Shown: positions 1 through 5,333 of the stretch, piece after piece
Layout of the letters: each line of letters starts with the position of its first letter
How positions within the stretch are numbered: the stretch's first letter is position 1
Assembly (NCBI GenBank): GCA_039177555.1
Contig: JBCDFV010000095.1
Location: 1 to 6,942, forward strand
Source of the DNA: JANQGH01 sp039177555
GTDB taxonomy: Bacteria; Pseudomonadota; Alphaproteobacteria; DSM-16000; Inquilinaceae
Direction of reading: 5' to 3'
DNA: 6,942 nucleotides
Program-made: the position numbers and the translations under genes
The notes under the pieces: generated by a model
What the model was told of the DNA's origin: nothing
What the model saw: the letters and a program-made list of their open reading frames with translations, nothing else
Database searches by the model: none

Positions 1-25
1 CAATCGATCGGGACGAGGTGATCGA
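1..25. repeat. Left arm of 25-base inverted repeat in polA
   Basis: Bases 1-25 are the exact reverse complement of 139-163. The arm starts at the first base of the window, so the repeat may be longer to the left. The 113 bases between the arms form the loop of the fold-back. Confidence 0.95.
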
Positions 26-138
26 GAAGTTCGGCGTGCCGCCGGAGAAGGTGGTCGACGTGCAGGCCCTGGCCGGCGACAGCACCGATAACGTGCCCGG
101 CGTGCCAGGCATCGGCGTCAAGACAGCCGCGCAGCTTA
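1..138 (+). pseudogene. polA: Inverted internal fragment of polA (residues about 161-206)
   Basis: Read in the frame starting at base 3, this stretch encodes IDRDEVIEKFGVPPEKVVDV and continues through LAGDSTDNVPG and the helix-hairpin-helix segment GVPGIGVKTAAQLI. That is exactly the part of the PolI exonuclease domain that should follow residue 160 of the leftward polA copy, including the metal-site acidic residues equivalent to D186 and D189. It has no start codon of its own, and after about base 138 the frame runs on only as antisense of polA and pspF. It is therefore a displaced, inverted piece of the same gene and not a separate gene. The first seven residues, IDRDEVI, are encoded twice, once on each strand. 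Confidence 0.9.
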
Positions 139-641
139 TCGATCACCTCGTCCCGATCGATTGGCTTGTTCTTCATCGGGTCCAGCATGGTGACGCCGTC
201 GCCGACAAGCTGCATCAGGTCCTTGTCGGACGAGACGATGATCGCCTTGTCGCCCCGCTCGCGCGCCAGCTTGGCGTAGGTCGCGATGATGTCGTCGGCC
301 TCGTAGCCCTCGACCTCCACCACCGGCAGGCCGAACGCGCGGGCGGCGTCGCGGACCAGCGGAAACTGCGGCCGCAATTCCTCCGGGGGCTCGTCGCGGT
401 TGGCCTTGTAAAGGTCGTAAAGCTCGTTGCGGAAGGTGTGCGACGAGGCGTCGAACACGACCGCAATATGGTCGGCATTCACGTCCGCCAACAGCTTCAT
501 CAGCATGCTGGAAAAGCCGTAGACCGCATTGGTCGGCGTGCCGTCGACCTTGCGAATGCGCATGGGAATTGTGTGAAAGGCCCGGAAGATAAAGCCCGAA
601 CCGTCGACCAGATAATAGGTGCGTTGGCTGTCGTCGCTCAT
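1..641 (-). CDS. polA: DNA polymerase I, N-terminal 5'-3' exonuclease domain (partial, disrupted by a fold-back)
   Basis: DNA polymerase I fills gaps and removes RNA primers in replication and repair. The ATG at 641-639 opens a frame beginning MSDDSQRTYYLVDGSGFIFR that stays open to the window edge. The 5'-nuclease metal-site acidic residues line up one position after E. coli PolI: D13, D64 (VFDA), E114/D116/D117 (EADDII), D139 and D141 (SSDKDL). Real polA homology ends at about residue 167, near base 141. The remaining 46 or so codons (about 140 to 1) read the antisense of polA itself, because the sequence folds back, so the apparent C-terminus is not a real protein. The missing residues, about 161-206, lie on the other strand at 3-138. 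The start is 60 bases after the pspF stop on the same strand, so co-transcription is possible. The polymerase and 3'-5' exonuclease regions are absent from the window. Identity is very sure; structural integrity is not. Confidence 0.93.
   Translation of the reverse strand, partial: MSDDSQRTYYLVDGSGFIFRAFHTIPMRIRKVDGTPTNAVYGFSSMLMKLLADVNADHIAVVFDASSHTFRNELYDLYKANRDEPPEELRPQFPLVRDAARAFGLPVVEVEGYEADDIIATYAKLARERGDKAIIVSSDKDLMQLVGDGVTMLDPMKNKPIDRDEVIDKLRGCLDADAWHAGHVIGAVAGQGLHVDHLLRRHAELLDHLVPID
139..163. repeat. Right arm of 25-base inverted repeat in polA
   Basis: This is the exact reverse complement of 1-25. Matching stops at base 138 against base 26, where the two copies of polA codon 168 diverge: GAG in the rightward fragment, GAT in the leftward one. 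The strand switch lies at or just beside this end. Confidence 0.95.
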
Positions 642-701
642 GGCGCCCAAGATGGCGCAAGCACGGGGCAGAGTCGAGGTGGCGTGGCCGAGGATCGGAG
701 G

Positions 702-1712
702 TTAGTTTGCGCCGCCCGTCAAACCCAATCGCTTCATGCTGTTGCGAAGCTGGCTGTAGCTGAGGCCAAGCGCGTCGGCCGTCAGGCCTTGATGGTGTCG
801 ATGGGCCGCGAGCGCGCGCTGGATCTGGGTGCGCTCATAATCCGCCATCGCCGCCTTCAGATCGGTGGGCAGCGGTGCCGGTTCCGGCGTCTTATCTTGC
901 GACGGCTTGACCGCCTGCTCGCCGCGAACCGGCGGCCGGAACCGCGACTCGAACGGATCGACCACGATATGCTCAATGACCGTCTCGCCAGCCTCCGCCG
1001 CGCGGGCAACGCTGCGCTCAACCGCGTTCTTCAACTCGCGCACATTGCCCGGCCAAGGATGGGCGCCAAGTGTGGCCAAGGCACCCTCGGAAAACGCGTC
1101 TAGGACGATCCCCAGTTCGCCGGCGAAACCTTGGCCGAAGGCGTTGGCCAGCAGTGCGACATCGTCAGGGCGCTGTCTCAAGGGCGGCACGGTCACGACA
1201 TCAAAGGCCAGCCTGTCCAGGAGGTCCGCGCGGAACCTTCCCGCCTCGGCCTCGGCCGGCAGGTCGACATTGGTGGCCGCGATCAGGCGGACATCGGCGG
1301 TCAGCGTCTCTCGGCCGCCCACCCGCTCATACTCGCCATACTCGATGACGCGCAGCAGCTTTTCCTGAATGGCGGCGGGCGCGGTGGCGATTTCGTCGAG
1401 GAACAGGCTGCCGCCGTCCGCGCGCTCGAACCGGCCGGCATGCCGTCGGGCCGCACCGGTAAACGCGCCGGCCTCATGGCCGAATAGCTCGCTGTCGATG
1501 AGATCGACAGGCAGGGCTGCGCAATTGACCCGCACGAAGGGCTGTTCCCAGCGCTGGGACAGATAGTGTAGCCGGGCCGCCAGCAACTCCTTGCCCGTGC
1601 CCCGTTCGCCGACGACCAGCACGGGCCGGTCGATCGGCGCCAGCCGCGAGACCTGATCCAGCACCGTCACGAAGCTGGCGGCGGCGCCGATAATGTCCGG
1701 CAACTCGATCAT
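702..1712 (-). CDS. pspF: PspF, sigma-54-dependent activator of the phage shock operon
   Basis: PspF is a AAA+ enhancer-binding protein that uses ATP hydrolysis to remodel sigma-54 RNA polymerase at the pspA promoter; PspA binds and inhibits it. The 336-residue protein starts directly with the AAA+ domain, with no receiver or sensor domain, as in E. coli PspF (325 residues). Visible motifs are Walker A GERGTGKE (35-42), the sigma-54-contacting loop GAFTGA (82-87), Walker B GSLFLDE (101-107), the arginine-finger region FRADLLDRL (160-168), WPGNVRELKN (220-229) and a C-terminal Fis-type helix-turn-helix at about 305-330. W55 in LSQRW matches E. coli W56, which is needed for PspA inhibition. The frame extends upstream to 1775, but the ATG at 1712 matches the family start and lies downstream of the probable promoter; its Shine-Dalgarno is weak. 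It is divergent from pspA and upstream of polA. Confidence 0.96.
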   Translation of the reverse strand: MIELPDIIGAAASFVTVLDQVSRLAPIDRPVLVVGERGTGKELLAARLHYLSQRWEQPFVRVNCAALPVDLIDSELFGHEAGAFTGAARRHAGRFERADGGSLFLDEIATAPAAIQEKLLRVIEYGEYERVGGRETLTADVRLIAATNVDLPAEAEAGRFRADLLDRLAFDVVTVPPLRQRPDDVALLANAFGQGFAGELGIVLDAFSEGALATLGAHPWPGNVRELKNAVERSVARAAEAGETVIEHIVVDPFESRFRPPVRGEQAVKPSQDKTPEPAPLPTDLKAAMADYERTQIQRALAAHRHHQGLTADALGLSYSQLRNSMKRLGLTGGAN

Positions 1713-1752
1713 TGTCGTTTGTGCAAATCCGACGAAATTTGGTGATTTTAGC

Positions 1753-1765
1753 TGATTATTAATCA
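1753..1765. promoter_or_regulatory. 13-base palindrome, candidate PspF enhancer/autoregulatory site
   Basis: TGATTATTAATCA has perfect 6-base arms around one central base. It lies about 113-125 bases upstream of the expected pspA transcription start, in the range of known PspF upstream activating sequences, and overlaps the predicted pspF -10. Binding there could activate pspA and repress pspF. The function is inferred from position. Confidence 0.45.
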
Positions 1766-1783
1766 ATCTAGCCAAGACATCAA
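1755..1783 (-). promoter_or_regulatory. Probable sigma-70 promoter of pspF
   Basis: On the minus strand, TTGATG (1783-1778) and AATAAT (1760-1755) are separated by exactly 17 bases. They match the -35 and -10 consensus at four and five of six positions. The predicted start near 1748 gives a leader of about 36 bases before the pspF ATG. The assignment rests on spacing and consensus only. Confidence 0.5.
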
Positions 1784-1795
1784 CTGCCTGTTTGA

Positions 1796-1838
1796 TAACT
1801 GATCTAGGAATTTTTTCAGCAAAATCAGTAACTTGATC
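1796..1838. repeat. Short repeats in the pspA upstream region
   Basis: ACTGAT (1798-1803) and ATCAGT (1824-1829) form an inverted pair with a 20-base spacer. TAACTGATC (1796-1804) and TAACTTGATC (1829-1838) are near-direct repeats. They could belong to a second activator site nearer the promoter, but the motifs are short and the region is AT-rich. Confidence 0.3.
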
Positions 1839-1852
1839 GACTTCGACAGGTT

Positions 1853-1868
1853 TGGCACGGGAATTGCG
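1853..1868 (+). promoter_or_regulatory. Sigma-54 (-24/-12) promoter of pspABC
   Basis: TGGCACGGGAATTGCG matches the sigma-54 consensus TGGCAC-N5-TTGC. The invariant GG (1854-1855) and GC (1866-1867) have the required ten bases between them. Transcription would start at about 1878, some 50 bases before the pspA ATG. The divergent gene encodes the matching sigma-54 activator, PspF. Confidence 0.93.
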
Positions 1869-1929
1869 CCTATGTGGCTAGCGGCACGGCCAGGTGGGCA
1901 AGCCGCAAGGACGACTAGTGGAGAGCCTG

Positions 1930-2643
1930 ATGGGCATCTTTTCGCGGCTAAGCGACATCATCAATTCCAACATCAACGCGATGTTGGACAAGGCGGAAAA
2001 CCCGGAGAAGATCATCCGCCTGATCATCCAGGAGATGGAAGACACGCTGGTCGAGGTCCGGGCGACCGCAGCGAAATCGATCGCCGAGAAAAAGGAGCTG
2101 GAGCGTAAGCGGTCCAGCCTGGAGGCGGACGCGGCGGAGTGGGCGCGGCGTGCCGAATATGCCCTTAGCAAAGACCGCGAGGATCTGGCGCGCGGTGCGT
2201 TGCTGGCGAAACGGCGTGCCAACGAGGCCGTCGGGGCCATCCAGGAAGAGTTGGACGCGCTTGAGGACGCCCTGACCAAGACCGGCGCGGATCTGGAGCG
2301 GCTGCAAGCCAAGCTGGACGAGGCGAAGGCCAAGCAGGCGGCACTGAACCGCCGGCGCGAAACGGCGCTGGGTCGTGAAAAGGTCCGCCGCCACCTGTAC
2401 GACCCCAGGGTCGATGCCGCGCTTGACCGCTATGAGACGGTGCAGCGCAAGGTCGACGAAATCGAGGGCCGCGTGGAGGCCTTTGATCTCGGCGGCGCGC
2501 CCGCCGGCCGGCCGGACCAGCCGCAGACGTTGGACGGCGCCTTCGCCGAACTGGAAACCGAAGGCCAGATCGAGCAGGAGTTGGAGAAAATTCGCCGGCG
2601 GCTGAGCGGTGCCCGCAGCGACGGCAACGGGGCCTCGGCGTGA
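1930..2643 (+). CDS. pspA: PspA, phage shock protein A (membrane-stress effector and PspF inhibitor)
   Basis: PspA is an IM30/ESCRT-III-like coiled-coil protein that assembles on the inner face of a damaged cytoplasmic membrane and, in unstressed cells, holds PspF inactive. The 237-residue product opens with the amphipathic helix MGIFSRLSDIINSNINAM and has the conserved ENPEKIIRL (23-31), with P25 in the E. coli position. A long charged coiled coil follows (about 26-185). After a Gly/Pro-rich linker (188-199) comes a C-terminal helix with FAELETEGQIEQEL (205-218). It is about 15 residues longer than E. coli PspA, mostly in the linker and a polar tail. The start at 1930 fits the family and has GGAG at 1920-1923; an upstream in-frame GTG (1894) adds non-homologous residues and was not used. 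It is the first gene after the sigma-54 promoter. Confidence 0.96.
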   Translation: MGIFSRLSDIINSNINAMLDKAENPEKIIRLIIQEMEDTLVEVRATAAKSIAEKKELERKRSSLEADAAEWARRAEYALSKDREDLARGALLAKRRANEAVGAIQEELDALEDALTKTGADLERLQAKLDEAKAKQAALNRRRETALGREKVRRHLYDPRVDAALDRYETVQRKVDEIEGRVEAFDLGGAPAGRPDQPQTLDGAFAELETEGQIEQELEKIRRRLSGARSDGNGASA

Positions 2644-2690
2644 TCGAACCGCCCGACCAAGCCCACGCCGACGAGGGGAGGTGACCCGCG

Positions 2691-2930
2691 ATGGACGTCT
2701 TCTTCTTCGTCCCGCTGGTGATCATTGTCGGCTTCGTGCTGCCGCTCTGGCTGATTCTCGACTACGTCAGCAAGTGGCGTTCGCGGCGCATGCTCACCAC
2801 CGAAGACCAACAGATCTTGACCGAGCTCTGGCGCAGCGCCCAGCAGATGGAAGATCGCATCGAAACGCTGGAACGCATCGTGCTCTCCGATGCGCAGTAC
2901 AGGAAAAAAGATGACCACTCGAAACCGTAA
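2691..2930 (+). CDS. pspB: PspB, inner-membrane phage shock protein
   Basis: PspB works with PspC to sense membrane stress and relieve PspA inhibition of PspF. The 79-residue protein has one N-terminal membrane segment (about residues 3-23, with the family-like VLPLWLILDYVSKW), a short basic stretch (WRSRR) and a predicted helix or coiled coil (about 37-66, EDQQILTELWRSAQQMEDR). Its length and layout match E. coli PspB (74 residues). A strong Shine-Dalgarno (GGAGG at 2677-2681) precedes the ATG, 47 bases after pspA. Its last 20 bases overlap the start of pspC, implying translational coupling. The C-terminal tail RKKDDHSKP is encoded within that overlap. Confidence 0.93.
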   Translation: MDVFFFVPLVIIVGFVLPLWLILDYVSKWRSRRMLTTEDQQILTELWRSAQQMEDRIETLERIVLSDAQYRKKDDHSKP

Positions 2931-3336
2931 CGGCGGCGTGCCGCACCGGCTTTACCGAAACAAGCGCGACGGCATCCTGTTGGGCGTCTGTGCCGGCATC
3001 GCCGACTTCATGAATGTCAGCCGGCTTGGCGTGCGGCTGATCTTCATCATCAGCCTGTTCTTCTTCTTTCCGTTCACGATCATGGCCTATCTGGTTCTCG
3101 CCGTGTTCATGAAGCGGAAGCCCGACGAGCCGGCGGTGTACGATCCGAACGAGGCCCAGTTCTGGCAGTCTGTCACCTTGGAACCGGGCGATGCCTTGCG
3201 CGGCTTGCGACACCGGTTTCGCCGGCTGGACGGCCGGCTGGCCCACCTGGAACGCGAGATCACTTCGAAGGACTACGATTTGCGCCGGCAGTTTCGCGAC
3301 TTGGAGCGGAGCGAACGCGGGCAGCCGGGACCATGA
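2911..3336 (+). CDS. pspC: PspC, PspC-domain membrane protein
   Basis: PspC is an inner-membrane partner of PspB and acts as a positive regulator and toxicity suppressor in the Psp response. The 141-residue protein has a PspC domain at about 11-70, with HRLYRNKRDGILLGVCAGIA and VSRLGVRLIF. Next comes a hydrophobic stretch of about 39-67, rich in Phe, ending in MKRK. The soluble tail (about 71-141) includes a charged, helix-prone segment (98-135) such as LAHLEREITSK, making it longer than E. coli PspC (119 residues). The ATG at 2911 follows AGGA (2901-2904) and lies inside pspB; an upstream in-frame start at 2890 would add residues with no family support. The stop codon overlaps the next ATG as ATGA. 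Confidence 0.94.
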   Translation: MTTRNRNGGVPHRLYRNKRDGILLGVCAGIADFMNVSRLGVRLIFIISLFFFFPFTIMAYLVLAVFMKRKPDEPAVYDPNEAQFWQSVTLEPGDALRGLRHRFRRLDGRLAHLEREITSKDYDLRRQFRDLERSERGQPGP

Positions 3337-3608
3337 CGACGGATGCCGAACCCTTGGCCTTGGAGACGACAATGCCCATCAGACAAGTGCTCCTAAACGA
3401 CCAGCAGGACGCGTTGGTCAGCGCGCTGGTCTCCAGCGGCCGATACCGGGATGCCGCCGAAGTCCTGCTCGCTGGTCTTCGGATGATCGCTGAGCGCGAA
3501 GCGTGCGGGGCCAACGATAACGGCGCAATGCGGCCGGTGCATAGCGCCGCGCGCGTTATGCCGGATTGCTGGATCACCCAACTGCACCTCCCGACCGGCA
3601 CGACCTAG
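3333..3608 (+). CDS. ParD-like ribbon-helix-helix protein (orphan antitoxin family)
   Basis: This small protein (91 residues from 3333) carries a core resembling ParD/CopG-type antitoxins: VLLNDQQDALVSALVSSGRY followed by RDAAEVLLAGLRMIAEREA. That is a beta strand plus two helices with the family's SGRY turn and the typical EV..GLR..EERE-like ending. Such proteins are DNA-binding dimers that usually neutralise a ParE/RelE toxin encoded immediately downstream. Here no toxin follows: 106 non-coding bases and then a flavoprotein gene. The tail after about residue 64 does not resemble ParD. The ATG overlaps the pspC stop (ATGA), suggesting coupling to the psp operon. The ATG at 3372, preceded by GGAG (3362-3365) and giving a 78-residue product that starts at the family-like position, is an equally good start. 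Function beyond DNA binding is unknown. Confidence 0.72.
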   Translation: MTTDAEPLALETTMPIRQVLLNDQQDALVSALVSSGRYRDAAEVLLAGLRMIAEREACGANDNGAMRPVHSAARVMPDCWITQLHLPTGTT

Positions 3609-3714
3609 CCATCATCGTTTGCGCGTCCCGGCACCGCGGCCGCTGCAAGCCCCATTCAATCTGTGTTACGAGTGACGTCTCGGTGATGCACTTTCTGTTG
3701 TCAGGAGTTCTGCC
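3609..3714. other. Gap between the psp operon and the flavoprotein gene
   Basis: This holds no convincing gene, terminator hairpin with T-run, or sigma-70 promoter. The only clear element is the ribosome-binding site just before 3715. A promoter for the following gene may lie here but could not be recognised. Confidence 0.5.
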
Positions 3715-3717
3715 TTG
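3703..3717 (+). promoter_or_regulatory. Ribosome-binding site that fixes a TTG start
   Basis: AGGAG (3703-3707) stands seven bases before TTG (3715-3717). The frame has no ATG near its N-terminus, and the conserved sequence begins soon after, so this site decides the start of the flavoprotein gene. Confidence 0.75.
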
Positions 3718-4338
3718 GACCAGGTCAAGACCGTCGACCAATTGCGCGCCATCATCCGCGAGCCGTCGCCTGTCAGCGAAGCCAAAATTCTCGACCATCT
3801 GGACGATCAGGCGCTGGCGTTTATCGCGCTGTCGCCCTTCGTGGTCCTAACCACCGCCAGCGCCGACGGGCGGCTGGAGGCATCCCCGAAGGGCGACGCG
3901 CCCGGTTTCATCCGGGTGCAGAGTCCGACATGCATCCTGCTGCCCGATCGCGTCGGCAACAATCTGGCCTTCGGTCTGCAGAACATCCTGGAGAACCCCA
4001 AGGTCGCCTTGCTGATCATGGTGCCGGGCACCAACGAAACCCTTCGGATCAGCGGTACGGCGGAAATCCTGGCCGATCCGGATGTGCTGGACAGCATGCA
4101 GGAGCATGGCAGGCCGGCCCTTCTGGCGATCAGGATCGCCATCGAGCGCACCTTCTTCCATTGCGGCAAGGCCTATATGCGCTCCGGGCTTTGGAAGCCG
4201 GAGACCTGGCCCGAACGGCAGAGGGTTTCGTTTGGCAAGGTGATTTCCCGCCGACTGAAGGGCGGTGACGAGATGGAACACACCATCGATAGACGCGTCG
4301 ATGAGGTCTACGCCCCTTACAGCGAGCCCAACCGATAG
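3715..4338 (+). CDS. Pyridoxamine 5'-phosphate oxidase-family FMN-binding protein
   Basis: The 207-residue protein resembles the PPOX-class, probably FMN-dependent proteins of the MSMEG_1061/DR_2398 type, cytosolic split-barrel flavoproteins whose substrates are mostly unknown. Recognisable features are SPFVVLTTASADGRLEASPK (40-59) continuing into GDAPGFIRV (60-68), the loop PDRVGNNLAFGLQNIL (77-92), a strand ETLRISGTAEI (108-118), and the C-terminal HCGKAYMRSGLW (149-160), which is typical of this subgroup and has a single Cys in HC. Length fits the subgroup. It starts at TTG behind a strong Shine-Dalgarno, which may moderate its expression. It is on the same strand as the psp genes but 106 bases downstream, and converges with xerC. 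True pyridoxine-phosphate oxidase activity (PdxH) is unlikely, since the sequence does not follow PdxH. Confidence 0.88.
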   Translation: MDQVKTVDQLRAIIREPSPVSEAKILDHLDDQALAFIALSPFVVLTTASADGRLEASPKGDAPGFIRVQSPTCILLPDRVGNNLAFGLQNILENPKVALLIMVPGTNETLRISGTAEILADPDVLDSMQEHGRPALLAIRIAIERTFFHCGKAYMRSGLWKPETWPERQRVSFGKVISRRLKGGDEMEHTIDRRVDEVYAPYSEPNR

Positions 4339-4393
4339 GGCGCCATTTCACGGTCACGCTGTCCTGTTGGAAGTGTTGGCCGGCTGACTGGGG

Positions 4394-5329
4394 TTAGCGC
4401 GCCCTCGGATGGGCCTTCTGATAGACCGCCAGCAACTGCTCTTGATCGACATCCGTGTAGCGCTGGGTCGTGCTGAGCGAGCTGTGGCCGAGCAATTCCT
4501 GAATGGCGCGCAGGTCGGCGCCCCCGGCCAGCAGGTGGGTCGCGAAACTGTGGCGCAAGGCGTGGGGTGTGGCGTGGTCAGGCAAGCCGAGCAAACCCCG
4601 CAGCCGGCGCATCTGGCGTTCCGCGACGGCCGGGTTGAGAACCCCGCCGCGTGCGCCGCGAAAGATCAGCGCGTCCGGGTCGAGGGCGACGGGGCAGGCC
4701 TCGACATAGTTCTCGACCAGCCGCGCCACGTCCGGCAGGACGGGCACCATGCGCTGCTTATCGCCCTTGCCCGTGATCGTGATGGCCTTGCCCAGGGGTA
4801 CGTCACGCTTGGCGACCGACAGGGCCTCCGACAATCGCAGGCCGCAGCCGTACAGCAGCCCAAACAGCGCCTGATCGCGCTTGCCGATCCAGCCCGTCTC
4901 ACCCGCATCGTCGGCTGCCTCGACGACCGATAGGGCGTCGCCCGCGGTCAGGGGTTTGGGCAGCGTGCCGGGCCGCTTGGGCGCGCGCAGGCCCGAGATG
5001 CCGGCGACGTGGACGATGCCGCGCCGATCCAGAAAGCCGATGAGGCTGCGCAGGCCGGAAAGCGACCGTGCGCGGCTGGTGATGCCGGCCCCTTGCGCGG
5101 CGCGCCTGGCCTGAAAGGCGCGGAAGTCGGCAATCGTCAAATCGCCCAACAGGTTCAGCGAGACCGGCCCACCCTTGTGGTCGGCGACGAACGCGAGGAA
5201 CTGGTCGACATCGCCGCCGTAGGCCCGCAGCGTGTGGGCCGACAAGTTGCGTTCCACCGACAGCCAGCGGCGCCACGCGTTCAAGGCATTCAGAAGGTCG
5301 TCCGCTACCGCAAAGGCGGTGTCGACCAT
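4394..5329 (-). CDS. xerC: Tyrosine recombinase XerC
   Basis: XerC acts with XerD at the chromosomal dif site to resolve dimers at cell division. The 311-residue protein has an N-terminal SAM-like core-binding domain (about 12-105, with LSVERNLSAHTLRAYGGDVD) and a C-terminal catalytic domain. The full active-site set is visible: R165 in GCGLRLSEAL, K188 in TGKGDKQR, H256 and R259 in HALRHSFATHLL, H282 in LLGHSSLSTTQ, and the nucleophile Y291 in RYTDVD. The order and length fit XerC/XerD rather than a phage integrase. XerC is chosen over XerD because of the adjacent DUF484 gene, a common xerC neighbour. The start at 5329 has AGGTGA (5339-5334) four bases upstream, and that Shine-Dalgarno contains the DUF484 stop codon, indicating tight coupling. 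Confidence 0.94.
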   Translation of the reverse strand: MVDTAFAVADDLLNALNAWRRWLSVERNLSAHTLRAYGGDVDQFLAFVADHKGGPVSLNLLGDLTIADFRAFQARRAAQGAGITSRARSLSGLRSLIGFLDRRGIVHVAGISGLRAPKRPGTLPKPLTAGDALSVVEAADDAGETGWIGKRDQALFGLLYGCGLRLSEALSVAKRDVPLGKAITITGKGDKQRMVPVLPDVARLVENYVEACPVALDPDALIFRGARGGVLNPAVAERQMRRLRGLLGLPDHATPHALRHSFATHLLAGGADLRAIQELLGHSSLSTTQRYTDVDQEQLLAVYQKAHPRAR

Positions 5330-5333
5330 CGGC

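Larger units (their letters stand above)
1713..1929. promoter_or_regulatory. pspF-pspA divergent control region
   Basis: This 217-base gap separates two divergent starts. Bases about 1720-1840 are strikingly AT-rich against GC-rich flanks. The region contains the sigma-54 promoter for pspA, a probable sigma-70 promoter for pspF, a 13-base palindrome and further short repeats. PspF enhancers in enterobacteria lie roughly 80-130 bases upstream of the pspA start, which here corresponds to about 1750-1800. A DNA-bending protein such as IHF normally assists looping, but I found no full IHF consensus. Confidence 0.8.

Noticed and set aside
136..660. Minus-strand frame of 174 codons over the polA start
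   Set aside because: It is out of frame with the clear PolI exonuclease sequence and rich in Arg/Gly/His, typical of a shadow frame.
18..1103. Long open frame on the plus strand across polA and pspF
   Set aside because: Only about the first 40 residues (the inverted polA fragment) resemble a protein. The rest is antisense of polA and pspF, a usual effect of high GC.
1713..1775. N-terminal extension of PspF
   Set aside because: Homology with PspF begins at the ATG at 1712, and the extension overlaps the AT-rich promoter region.
1741..1840. IHF-binding site between pspF and pspA
   Set aside because: TTGAT/ATCAA cores occur, but none has the full WATCAANNNNTTR pattern on either strand.
1894..1929. 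Upstream GTG start for PspA
   Set aside because: It adds 12 residues without family support and lies only about 16 bases after the predicted transcript start. The ATG at 1930 has a good Shine-Dalgarno and the family N-terminus.
2430..2918. Minus-strand frame over pspA, pspB and the start of pspC
   Set aside because: It is antisense to three well-supported genes and shows no recognisable domain.
3636..3643. GCGGCCGC palindrome (NotI site) after the ParD-like gene
   Set aside because: An 8-base GC palindrome is unremarkable in GC-rich DNA and has no T-run to make it a terminator.
4339..4393. Possible bidirectional terminator between the convergent flavoprotein and xerC genes
   Set aside because: No stable hairpin with flanking A/T runs could be identified in these 55 bases.
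4394..5329. xerC as a phage or genomic-island integrase
   Set aside because: Its length, complete XerC/D-type motifs, coupling to DUF484 and lack of nearby tRNA or attachment repeats point to the housekeeping recombinase.
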